Source: Roseomonas sp. (GTDB taxonomy: Bacteria > Pseudomonadota > Alphaproteobacteria > Acetobacterales > Acetobacteraceae). Taken from it: DNA of 64,000 nucleotides. The notes beneath the pieces are model-generated. The model did not search any database. It saw nothing but the letters and a program-made list of their open reading frames with translations, and was not told the DNA's origin. Shown here one piece after another: positions 26,052 through 37,387 of this stretch (positions are counted from its first letter, which is position 1; each line of letters starts with the position of its first letter). The stretch is from contig JADCFQ010000009.1 in assembly GCA_020249435.1 (NCBI GenBank), positions 1 to 64,000 on the forward strand. The letters run 5' to 3'. The position numbers and the translations under genes are program-made.

Positions 26052-26602
26052 CGCCTGCTGCCCTCAGCCTCTGGCCCTTCCAAGCGCGCGAGGCTCGCTT
26101 GCGCGTCTTCCCCCATCAGCCCGCGCATGACGCGCCGAAAACCTTCCACCGCGGCGGGGCCGGCTTCACGATAGGCGCGCATGACAGTCTCTCGCTGGCG
26201 TTCGAACAGCTGCCGTTCCAAAGCGACACCTTTTTCCGTCAGCGTCAGGCGCCTTTGCCGCCGGTCGCTCTCACCCGGCGCCTGGACCACATAGCCATCG
26301 CTCATCAGCGGTTGCAGAACGCGCCCCAGGCTTTGCTTGGTGATCCCTAGAATGCCGAGCAATTCACCCACGGTAATGCCAGGCCGGCGCCCGACAAAAT
26401 GCAGCACACGATGATGCGCGCGGCCCATATCCAGCGTGGCGAGGATCTCATCCGCCCCGGCGGTGAAATCGCGATAGCCAAAAAACAGCAAATCCTGCGC
26501 AAGGCGGAGTTCCTCTTCGCGCAGGAACAGCAGATTGCGACCGGCCGGCAGGGCGCGTGCCTCGGCCATTTCCGCAATATTCGTGCTGCCCCGTGTCGGC
26601 AT
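26048..26602 (-). CDS. MarR-family transcriptional regulator
   Basis: About 184 residues with a winged-helix core: helices in GITVGELLGILGITKQSLGRVLQPL and the wing in ESDRRQRRLTLTEKG, both standard for MarR. It begins with the motif LFLREEELRLAQDLLFFGYRDF. The ATG at 26602 is chosen because GGGG sits at a workable distance; an ATG at 26611 or a longer frame to 26656 are alternatives. It heads the MarR-OmpR-kinase operon and is divergent from the Bug-type gene across about 130 bases, which may hold its operator. Confidence 0.87.
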   Translation of the reverse strand: MPTRGSTNIAEMAEARALPAGRNLLFLREEELRLAQDLLFFGYRDFTAGADEILATLDMGRAHHRVLHFVGRRPGITVGELLGILGITKQSLGRVLQPLMSDGYVVQAPGESDRRQRRLTLTEKGVALERQLFERQRETVMRAYREAGPAAVEGFRRVMRGLMGEDAQASLARLEGPEAEGSRR

Positions 26603-26732
26603 TGCCCGCATCCCCGTTTGGACAGGATTATTGACGCATTCGCGGCACCTGTCCAACCCAAAGCGACCGCGCTTGGCAAGGCGCGGGCAGGCTCTCTATA
26701 TGCCGCCCATCATTGATGCCGGAGAAAAACCC

Positions 26733-27704
26733 ATGATCAGCCGTCGCCCCTTGCTGGCCGCCGCCTTGCTGGCCGCTCCTTCCATCGCCCGCGCCCAGGG
26801 CGAATGGCCGGCGCGCCCGGTGCGCGTGATTGTGCCCTGGCCGCCGGGCGGGTCCACGGATGTGCTGGTGCGGATTTATTGCGAATTGATGCAGCCGATC
26901 CTGGGGCAGAATTTCATCATCGAAAACCGCCCCGGCGCGGGCGGGAATATCGGCATTGATGCGACCGCCAAGGCAGCGCCGGATGGCTATACCATGGGCA
27001 TCGCTTCCGTGGGCCATTTGGTGATCAACAACTTCCTTTATGCTCGCCTGCCTTATGACCCGGCGAGGGACCTTATGCCGGTCGGCATTGCCTGGGATTT
27101 GCCCAATGTTGTTGTCGTGTCATCCCAACATAATCCCTCGCGCAGCCTGGCGGATTTCACTGGCTGGGTGCGCGCCAAGCGTGGCGGCTTTACCTATGGC
27201 TCACCCGGTGTCGGCACCACGGGGCATTTGACCGGCGCGCTTTTCGCCGGGCGCGTGAATGTAGAAGGGACCCATGTGCCCTTCCGTGGCGCGGCGCAAA
27301 TTATCCCCGCCATGCTGTCGGGTGATCTCGATTCCGCTTTGGATAACCTCGCCTCCTATGTGCCGGTTATTCAGGAAGGGCGGATGCGGGCGCTGGCCGT
27401 AACCTCTGCGGCGCGCTGGCCGACCATGCCGGATGTGCCCACCATGGCCGAGGCAGGGCTTGCGGATTTCGTGGTTTCCTCCTGGCAGGGTTTTGTCTTT
27501 CCGGCCGGCACGCCGCGCATCGCGATTGCACGCGTGAATGGCGCGCTGCGGCGCATTGTTGCCGACCCCGCCGTGAAGGACCGTTTTCTGCGTGTGGGGG
27601 CCGAGGCCGTGTGGTCCACCCCGGAAGACATGATCGCCCGCGCGCAGCGTGAACGCCCCATTTGGCAGGAAGCGGTGCGGGTTTCCGGCGCGCGGCTGGA
27701 ATAG
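26733..27704 (+). CDS. Bug-family tripartite tricarboxylate transporter substrate-binding protein
   Basis: A 323-residue periplasmic binding protein. A signal peptide covers residues 1-22 with a Tat-like SRRPLL and the cut after ARA. The mature part opens WPARPVRVIVPWPPGGSTD and contains ENRPGAGGNIGIDATAKAAPDGYT, the ligand-contacting signature of the Bug/TctC family. Members usually bind carboxylates or related small acids. No tctA or tctB membrane partners are adjacent, which is common for the many orphan Bug proteins in this bacterial group. GGAGA precedes the ATG. Confidence 0.93.
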   Translation: MISRRPLLAAALLAAPSIARAQGEWPARPVRVIVPWPPGGSTDVLVRIYCELMQPILGQNFIIENRPGAGGNIGIDATAKAAPDGYTMGIASVGHLVINNFLYARLPYDPARDLMPVGIAWDLPNVVVVSSQHNPSRSLADFTGWVRAKRGGFTYGSPGVGTTGHLTGALFAGRVNVEGTHVPFRGAAQIIPAMLSGDLDSALDNLASYVPVIQEGRMRALAVTSAARWPTMPDVPTMAEAGLADFVVSSWQGFVFPAGTPRIAIARVNGALRRIVADPAVKDRFLRVGAEAVWSTPEDMIARAQRERPIWQEAVRVSGARLE

Positions 27705-27710
27705 CAGCGC

Positions 27711-28355
27711 GTGACGCCTACCGCCATCTGGGGCAATGCGCTGTTCATTGACCACGCCATCCTCCGCCTTGGTTGGCGCAATTGGGGCGTGGTGGCCCCT
27801 GGGCGGCTTTATCGGTCCAACCACCCGCTGCCCTGGCAAATGCGTCAGGCGGCGCGGCATCATGGCATTCGCACCATCATTAATCTGCGCGGCAATCGCG
27901 CCGATTGCGGCGCGGATGCACTCAGCCGGGCCGAAGCGGCGCGGCTTGGCCTGGCGCATATAGACGCCCCTTTCGAAAGCCGTGGTGCGCCGCATAAGGA
28001 CCGCATTCTAAGGCTTGCGGGCATTTTCCAGGATATGGAAGAACCGGCGCTGATCCATTGCAAATCCGGGGCGGATCGCACCGGGCTCGCCGCCGGCATC
28101 TGGCTTTTGCTGCAAGGCCGCCCGGTGCAGGAGGCTTTGGCCCAGCTTTCGCTCCGCCATGGCCATGTTGCCGCAGCGCGCACGGGCATTCTGGATGCCT
28201 TCTTCAAAAGCTTCGCTGCCTTCCAGCGTGAAAGCCCCGAGGTTCCCTTCCTGGATTGGCTGCGCGATACCTATTCGGAAGCGACCTTGCGTGAGAGTTT
28301 TTCCAGCAACCCTTGGGCTGATCGGCTGGTAGACCAAGTGCTGCGACGGGAATGA
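27711..28355 (+). CDS. Tyrosine / dual-specificity protein phosphatase family
   Basis: A 214-residue protein with the cysteine-phosphatase P-loop HCKSGADRTG; the catalytic Cys is near residue 117 and Arg six positions on. The GRLYRSNHPLP and IINLRGNR elements upstream match the bacterial DSP/PTP fold (DUF442/Siw14-like group). A general acid Asp may be that in HIDAPFES. The substrate may be protein phosphotyrosine or an inositol/lipid phosphate. The GTG start lies 6 bases after the Bug gene stop. The 184 AT-rich bases after it, up to lpxC, hold no gene. Confidence 0.85.
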   Translation: MTPTAIWGNALFIDHAILRLGWRNWGVVAPGRLYRSNHPLPWQMRQAARHHGIRTIINLRGNRADCGADALSRAEAARLGLAHIDAPFESRGAPHKDRILRLAGIFQDMEEPALIHCKSGADRTGLAAGIWLLLQGRPVQEALAQLSLRHGHVAAARTGILDAFFKSFAAFQRESPEVPFLDWLRDTYSEATLRESFSSNPWADRLVDQVLRRE

Positions 28356-28539
28356 TTTCGACAATCCAGCCTTTATTTCGCCTCTTTTTGCATCGCACCA
28401 ATTCAAATAAACCAATATCTTGCGATGAAACATGCAGAAACAAGGCTTGAATCGCTTTTGGCAAACCGTCATGGGAAAGTAACACTGGGTTGATGAGGAC
28501 CGCGCTTCCCGCGCAGCTTTCAGCCTGGAACAGAAGGGT

Positions 28540-29472
28540 ATGATGGACGGTTTTCTTCCCGCGGAACATGGTCGGCGAAAGACCCTCAAGGCCCCAATCG
28601 GCTGCGTGGGTGATGGGCTGCATTCCGGCCGCCGGATTTCCCTTACCATGCACCCCGCCGCCGCCGGCGCGGGCATTCAGTTCCGCCGCATCGATCTTGG
28701 TGTGGATATTCCGGCGCGCTTTGATTTCGTGACCGATACGCGGCTTTGCACGACCATCGCGGCACCCACCGCGCCGGCAGCGCGCATCGGCACCATTGAA
28801 CACATCATGGCGGCCCTTGCAGGGTCAGGCATTGATGATGCCATCATTGAAGTGGATGGGCCGGAAATTCCCATTCTGGATGGCTCCGCCGCGCCCTTCC
28901 TGTTCCTGATTGATTGCGCCGGCATCGCGACGAGCGCCGCGCCGCGCCAGATGATCGAAGTGCTGCGCCCGGTTCGCGTGGAAGATGCCCAGGGCGCCTT
29001 TGCCGAATTGCACCCGAATGCCGAACCGGCCTTCGACGCCACGGTGGAAATTGACTACCCCAATACTGCCATTGGCCATCAAGCGCTGAGTTTCCGCCTG
29101 ACGCCCGAAGCCTTCCGGGCAAATGTGGCGGATTCCCGTACTTTTGGCCTCGCGGAAGATGTCGCACGCCTGCATGAAGCCGGCCTTGCCCTTGGCGGCA
29201 GCCTGGATAATGCGGTGGTCGTGGATGGCATGACCATTCTGAACCCCGGCGGGCTCCGCCATGTGGATGAATTCATCCGCCATAAGGTGCTGGATTTGGT
29301 GGGTGATCTTGCCCTGGCCGGCGCGCCGCTCCGCGCCCGTTTCATCGGCAGCCGGTCCGGCCATGCGCTGAACAACCAGCTTTTGCGCGCCCTTTTCGCC
29401 GATGCCAGCGCCTGGCGCTGGGTGGGTGGCGCTGCCACCCCAGCCAAGCAAAAGGCCCCGGCCTTCGCCTGA
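28540..29472 (+). CDS. lpxC: UDP-3-O-acyl-N-acetylglucosamine deacetylase LpxC
   Basis: A 310-residue zinc amidase that catalyses the committed step of lipid A synthesis in the cytoplasm. Zinc ligands are His88 in GTIEHIMAAL, and His248 and Asp252 in RHKVLDLVGD. The catalytic Glu precedes His88, and the second catalytic His is in SGHALNNQL. The opening KTLKAPIGCVGDGLHSG is canonical. The start is a double ATG (28540/28543) behind AGAAGGG. In many alphaproteobacteria lpxC follows ftsZ; here it follows a phosphatase gene after a 184-base gap that should hold its own promoter. Confidence 0.96.
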   Translation: MMDGFLPAEHGRRKTLKAPIGCVGDGLHSGRRISLTMHPAAAGAGIQFRRIDLGVDIPARFDFVTDTRLCTTIAAPTAPAARIGTIEHIMAALAGSGIDDAIIEVDGPEIPILDGSAAPFLFLIDCAGIATSAAPRQMIEVLRPVRVEDAQGAFAELHPNAEPAFDATVEIDYPNTAIGHQALSFRLTPEAFRANVADSRTFGLAEDVARLHEAGLALGGSLDNAVVVDGMTILNPGGLRHVDEFIRHKVLDLVGDLALAGAPLRARFIGSRSGHALNNQLLRALFADASAWRWVGGAATPAKQKAPAFA

Positions 29473-29554
29473 ATACGCATCTTTGGCCAAGGGTGATTTC
29501 ACCCAAGGCCATTCTGCCCTATATCAACGGCGTCTTTCTGTTGAACCGGGATTC

Positions 29555-30397
29555 ATGCGCCGCTTCCTGCCGATAGCCCTGCTTCTGACCCTTGCCGCTT
29601 GCGGCGGTTCAGGCCCAACGAACACCACCGGTGCGGACCCCTCCCTCACGCGCCGCGCTACCGCCAATGCGGCGGATGAGGAGCCGCAGCAGCTCTATGC
29701 CCTTGGCATGCAAAACTTGCGCGCGCGCAACTATGCCCGCGCGGTTGAGTATTTCGATTCGATTGAGCGTGAGCACCCCTATTCCACCTGGTCCACCAGC
29801 GCCAAGCTGATGGCGGCCTATACGGAATATCTGCGCAATCGCTACACGGAAGCGATTGGCGCCTTGGATCGCTTCATTCAATTGCACCCGGCGCATCGCG
29901 ACATCGCCTACGCCTATTACCTGCGCGCGCTGTCGCAATACGAACAAATCACCGATGCGCAGCGTGACCAGCGCCAGACGACCATTGCGATTGCTTCCTT
30001 GCAGGAAGTCATCAACCGCTTCCCCGATAGCGCCTATGCCCGCGATGCCCGGCTGAAGATTGATCTCGGCCGAGACCATTTGGCCGGCAAGGAAATGACT
30101 GTTGGGCGCTTCTATCAGCGCCAGGGCCTGCATCAGGCCGCCATTGGCCGCTATCGCCGCGTGGTGGAGGATTTCCAGACCACCAACCACGTCCCCGAAG
30201 CCTTGCATCGGCTGGTGGAAATCTACCTGAATCTTGGCCTGACGGAAGAAGCGCGCCGCAATGCTGCCGTGCTTGGCTATAACTACCCCGGCAGCGATTG
30301 GTATGCCGATAGCTATGCGCTGCTGGTCGCCGCCGGCGCCGAAGCGCGTGGTGAGCGTCCCGGCTTTGTCAGCCGGATGCTGAACCGTATTTTCTGA
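29555..30397 (+). CDS. bamD: Outer membrane protein assembly factor BamD
   Basis: A 280-residue lipoprotein of the beta-barrel assembly machine. Signal peptide residues 1-15 end in the lipobox LAAC, so the mature protein is anchored through Cys16. Five TPR-like helical hairpins follow, with the characteristic YFDSIEREHPYSTWSTSAKLM near residue 70. The ATG at 29555 is chosen because it directly precedes the lipobox signal; the frame is open upstream. It sits between lpxC and recN, the usual alphaproteobacterial neighbourhood. Confidence 0.95.
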   Translation: MRRFLPIALLLTLAACGGSGPTNTTGADPSLTRRATANAADEEPQQLYALGMQNLRARNYARAVEYFDSIEREHPYSTWSTSAKLMAAYTEYLRNRYTEAIGALDRFIQLHPAHRDIAYAYYLRALSQYEQITDAQRDQRQTTIAIASLQEVINRFPDSAYARDARLKIDLGRDHLAGKEMTVGRFYQRQGLHQAAIGRYRRVVEDFQTTNHVPEALHRLVEIYLNLGLTEEARRNAAVLGYNYPGSDWYADSYALLVAAGAEARGERPGFVSRMLNRIF

Positions 30398-30415
30398 GCA
30401 CGGGGCGGCGCGCCG

Positions 30416-34209
<3,794 letters not shown>

Positions 34210-34214
34210 TCCGC

Positions 34215-34309
34215 GTAGAGCGTGTTGCGTTCACATGTGTTCACGCCACCCGCTCTACCTCGTTGTTTTTCGAGCATCTTCACACGTTCAGATTTTCCAT
34301 CTGAACGTG
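34215..34309. repeat. Intergenic palindromic unit (two nested hairpins)
   Basis: The 158-base gap between ligA and the aminopeptidase gene carries two dyads. One has GTAGAGCG (34215-34222) paired with CGCTCTAC (34251-34258). The other is a perfect 11-bp stem, CACGTTCAGAT (34283-34293) and ATCTGAACGTG (34299-34309), around a TTTCC loop. The TTCAGAT..ATCTGAA core and the AGAGC ends resemble dispersed palindromic intergenic elements known in alphaproteobacteria. Only one copy is seen here. It may also terminate ligA transcription. Confidence 0.55.
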
Positions 34310-34367
34310 ATCTGCTCTCGGTCGCATGACCGAAGCGGTGAATCAGTCGCCCAAAGCGAAATCACTT

Positions 34368-36134
34368 CTAAATCGGCGCGCAAGCCGCCCGCAACCAGGC
34401 AGCGGTTGCGCCATCCAAATGCGTCGCCACCTCAGCCGCCACACGCGCGTGATAGGCATTCAGCCAATCACTCTCAGCCACCGTCAGTAGGGCGGGTTCG
34501 ATCAGTGCGCGATCAAACGGCGCCAGCGTCAGGGTTTCGAATTCCAAAAATGGCTTGGCAGCGCCAGTAATCTCGGCCTTTTGCACCAGCAGCAGATTTT
34601 CCAGCCGAATGCCGAATTCGCCCGTGGCGTAATAGCCAGGCTCATTCGATAGAATCATGCCCTCCGCCAAAGCCACCACACGCGCCGCGCGGCTGAAAGC
34701 GGCCGGGCCTTCATGCACGGAAAGATAGGAACCAACGCCATGGCCGGTGCCGTGATCATAATCCAAGCCCGCATCCCATAACGGGCGGCGCGCCAGCGCA
34801 TCCAAATGCGGGCCGGCAACACCTGCAGGAAAGCGCAAGGTGGCCAGCGCAATATGCCCCTTCAGCACGCGCGTGACACATTCACGCAAACGCTGCGGTG
34901 CGGCGCCCGGCCCGGTCCAGAGCGTGCGCGTGATATCCGTGGTGCCGTCCAGATATTGCCCACCCGAATCGATCAAATAGCATTCATTCGGGTAGATGGC
35001 GCGATGGCTCGCCTCCGTCGCGCGGTAATGCACAATGGCGCCGTTTTCGCCGGCGCCGCTGATTGCGGGGAAGCTTTCCGCTTGGAACAACGGCACGTCG
35101 CGGCGAAACGCCAATAGCTGCGCGGCGGCGGAGATTTCATTCAAGCCGCCCTTTGGCGCTTCTTCCGCAAACCAACGCAGGAAGCGCGCCATCGCCACCG
35201 CATCGCGCTGATGCGCCGCGCGGGCACCTTGCTGTTCCACAGCATTCTTGCAGGCGCGCGGCATGCGGCAGGGGTCTTCGCCCGCGCGGATTTCAGCGCC
35301 CGCTTCACGCAGCCAATCGGTGAACCAGGCCGGCGTTGCCTCCCGGTCAATGCGCACACGCTTGCCCTTCAAGGCACGCAACGCCGCCGGCATGGCATCG
35401 CGCGGCGCGACGGCCACCGCATTGCCAAGATAGGCGCGCGTATCATGGTCCAGCTTCGCCGGGTCCATGAACAACGACACTGTTCCATCCGCAAACAGCA
35501 AGGCAAATCCAAGCGCGAGTGGCGTATGGTCCAAATCGCCGCCGCGAATATTCAACAGCCACGCGATGGAATGCGCATCGGCCAGCACCACCCCATCCTC
35601 ACCCGCCGCGCGCAATTCGGCTGCCGCTTCGGCACGCTTTTCCGGGGATGGCTTGCCGGCATAGGAAAGCGGATGCGCCCGCGCCGGCGCTTCCGGCGCG
35701 CGGGGACGGTCCGGCCAAATCGCATCAATCGGGTTTGCGGGCAGCGCGCGGAAAGTCACCCCTGGGCGGCGCAGCCGGTCCAAGGCCGGTTCGCTATGCA
35801 GCCAGGGATCATAGCCAATCACCAGCCCTTCGCCATACGCGGCGAGCCATTCGGCGGGCGGTTCTTCCGTGATGTGGCGCGGTTCCCAATGCGCGACATC
35901 AATCTGGTTGCGCAATTGCAGCGTATAGCGGCCATCAGAAAACACCGCCGCCTGGCGCGGCAGCACAATCGCCAACCCCGCACTGCCGGTGAAGCCCGTC
36001 AGCCAGGCCAGCCTTTCGGCGGAACGCGGCACATATTCGCCGAGATGCTCATCCGCGCGCGGGATCAGGAAGCCCTGCACCCCCATGCGTGCGAGTTCGG
36101 CGCGGAGTGCGCCCAAGCGTTCAGCCCTGTTCAT
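34368..36134 (-). CDS. Xaa-Pro aminopeptidase (aminopeptidase P, M24 family)
   Basis: A 588-residue two-metal peptidase that removes an N-terminal residue before proline. Two creatinase-like N-terminal domains (about 1-310) precede the pita-bread catalytic domain. Metal ligands are visible as Asp in YLIDSGGQYLDGTTDITRT, His in HGTGHGVGSYLSVHEGP, Glu in NEPGYY and Glu in IRLENLLLV. The three-domain length matches the eukaryotic-type cytosolic aminopeptidase P rather than E. coli PepP (about 440 residues). The ATG at 36134 is chosen; an upstream start at 36143 is possible. Confidence 0.92.
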   Translation of the reverse strand: MNRAERLGALRAELARMGVQGFLIPRADEHLGEYVPRSAERLAWLTGFTGSAGLAIVLPRQAAVFSDGRYTLQLRNQIDVAHWEPRHITEEPPAEWLAAYGEGLVIGYDPWLHSEPALDRLRRPGVTFRALPANPIDAIWPDRPRAPEAPARAHPLSYAGKPSPEKRAEAAAELRAAGEDGVVLADAHSIAWLLNIRGGDLDHTPLALGFALLFADGTVSLFMDPAKLDHDTRAYLGNAVAVAPRDAMPAALRALKGKRVRIDREATPAWFTDWLREAGAEIRAGEDPCRMPRACKNAVEQQGARAAHQRDAVAMARFLRWFAEEAPKGGLNEISAAAQLLAFRRDVPLFQAESFPAISGAGENGAIVHYRATEASHRAIYPNECYLIDSGGQYLDGTTDITRTLWTGPGAAPQRLRECVTRVLKGHIALATLRFPAGVAGPHLDALARRPLWDAGLDYDHGTGHGVGSYLSVHEGPAAFSRAARVVALAEGMILSNEPGYYATGEFGIRLENLLLVQKAEITGAAKPFLEFETLTLAPFDRALIEPALLTVAESDWLNAYHARVAAEVATHLDGATAAWLRAACAPI

Positions 36135-36187
36135 GCACACCACCTGACCAAATGTTTCTCAATTGTTGCATGGCTTCCTATGGAATC

Positions 36188-36202
36188 ATGCGTATGACGC
36201 AT
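36188..36202. promoter_or_regulatory. Dyad in the divergent promoter region
   Basis: ATGCGT-ATG-ACGCAT is a perfect 6-bp inverted repeat with a 3-base centre, 54 bases upstream of the aminopeptidase start and 113 bases upstream of the DUF1127 start. It is a plausible operator for a dimeric regulator of one or both genes. The regulator is unknown. Confidence 0.3.
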
Positions 36203-36257
36203 ATCTCTACTGTTGTCTTCGCGCATCACCTGTGCCCCGGAAGCCTCTATATCATCA

Positions 36258-36286
36258 CCTATCGGACAGCGATCCTGCCCTATCGG
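36258..36286. promoter_or_regulatory. Direct repeats CCTATCGG, 21 bases apart
   Basis: CCTATCGG occurs at 36258-36265 and 36279-36286, so the copies are two helical turns apart on the same DNA face, 30-57 bases upstream of the DUF1127 ATG. The arrangement suggests a tandem activator or repressor site; no known consensus is matched. Confidence 0.3.
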
Positions 36287-36314
36287 GTGGCGCCTCCGCA
36301 AAGGAAAGCTAAAC

Positions 36315-36650
36315 ATGAACACGCATTTCGCCAATCTCGAAACCAGCCTCTCGGCCCGCGCCGCGACGATTGAGGCTATTCACCGCGAAGCCGCCGCCGC
36401 CCGCGCCACCGCACGGAAGCAGGCATTCGGCCATGCCTTCAAGATGATCGGGGCCGGCATCGGCGCCGTGCTGACCGCCATCGCCACCTGGCCGACCCGC
36501 CGCGACACCTATAGGGCGCTGGATCAGCTTTCGGACAAGCAGCTTGCTGATATCGGGCTGGATCGTGGCGACATCAGCCGCGTTTTTGAACCGGGCTTCG
36601 CTTTGCAAGCCGCCAATGATGGCGCCCTGCCGGCGGGGCGCGCTGCCTAA
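36315..36650 (+). CDS. DUF1127 domain protein
   Basis: A 111-residue protein ending in a DUF1127 domain: RALDQLSDKQLADIGLDRGDI at about residues 70-91. These small Arg-rich proteins are common in alphaproteobacteria. A few have been tied to phosphate, RNA turnover or stress responses; no biochemical role is settled. An Ala-rich helical N-terminus and a moderately hydrophobic helix (about 45-60) come before it. AAAGGAAAG precedes the ATG. It is followed by a textbook intrinsic terminator inside the opposing gene. Confidence 0.88.
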   Translation: MNTHFANLETSLSARAATIEAIHREAAAARATARKQAFGHAFKMIGAGIGAVLTAIATWPTRRDTYRALDQLSDKQLADIGLDRGDISRVFEPGFALQAANDGALPAGRAA

Positions 36651-37387
36651 CCCCGAAATATCCTGCGCAGCCAGGATTTCAGGCCGCCCCCCTCGGGCGG
36701 CCTTTTTTTTGGTTGGTGTGTCACATGCGGCCGACGGGCTGGGGGGGCGATGGCGGATGCAATACTATGCCGCCCGGCATCTTCCGCCGTAATCAACCGC
36801 GCTTCCAAAGCCGCAACCTGCGCCACGGCTTCCGGCGGATCGCTCGCCGCCAGGGCTTCCGCGGCGGCTTCGGCTTCAGCGAAATCGCCCGCACGGCGCA
36901 GCGCATCAATCACGCGCACGGATTGTTCAGCATCCAAAGCGGGGCCGCTTCGCCATAGCGCGACCGCTTCGCGCCGCCAAAGCCGCGCCAGATCGTCGCG
37001 ATTGAGGTCATCCGCCACCCACGCCGCATGCAGTGTGGCCTCGGCCGCCGCATGCAGGGCGCCGGTTTCTTCCAGCACATGCGCCCAGGCCAGAAAGCGA
37101 CGCGCCAAAACTGGATGCGCCGTATCGGCGATCAGCGCGCGATAGGGTGCCGCTGCCACGGCCTGCGCGGCAGCGGGATGGGCTTCCGCAATATCGGGCG
37201 CGGCATAGCCGCAATGCGGGCAGGCTTGCAGCCAGCGCGCCATGGTGGACCGCACCGGCTCCCCAGGGCGCAAATCAAGATCGGGCGCCTGTTCCGGCAC
37301 GGGCGGGCGAAAGCCTGGTTGGCGGCTTTCTTGGCCGCATACCCCGCAGCGCTTTTCCCGCCCCGCCGATGTTGGCGCCGCTGCCAT
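36647..37387 (-). CDS. DUF2225-like zinc-ribbon protein with helical repeats
   Basis: A 246-residue protein. Residues 1-66 have two CxxC pairs (C14/C17 and C56/C59) spaced as in DUF2225, with PDLDLRP and ACPHCGYAAPDIAEA between and after them, so a zinc ribbon is likely. The rest is Ala-rich and helical, resembling TPR-like hairpins. Its ATG overlaps the ppdK stop by one base (TAATG), so translation is probably coupled and it is the last gene of the glyQ-to-ppdK unit. Its last codons overlap the DUF1127 stop and contain that gene's terminator in antisense. Function unknown. Confidence 0.7.
   Translation of the reverse strand: MAAAPTSAGREKRCGVCGQESRQPGFRPPVPEQAPDLDLRPGEPVRSTMARWLQACPHCGYAAPDIAEAHPAAAQAVAAAPYRALIADTAHPVLARRFLAWAHVLEETGALHAAAEATLHAAWVADDLNRDDLARLWRREAVALWRSGPALDAEQSVRVIDALRRAGDFAEAEAAAEALAASDPPEAVAQVAALEARLITAEDAGRHSIASAIAPPARRPHVTHQPKKRPPEGGGLKSWLRRIFRG
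36681..36710 (+). terminator. Rho-independent terminator of the DUF1127 gene
   Basis: AGGCCGCCC (36681-36689) and GGGCGGCCT (36695-36703) form a perfect 9-bp GC-rich stem with a 5-base loop, followed by an eight-T run (36703-36710). It starts 31 bases after the DUF1127 stop. It lies within the 3' coding part of the convergent gene at 36647-37387. Confidence 0.9.

Noticed and set aside
34229-34242. LexA-like GTTC-ACATGT-GTTC downstream of ligA
   Set aside because: The alphaproteobacterial SOS box needs a 7-base spacer; this one has 6, and it sits at the 3' end of ligA rather than before a gene.
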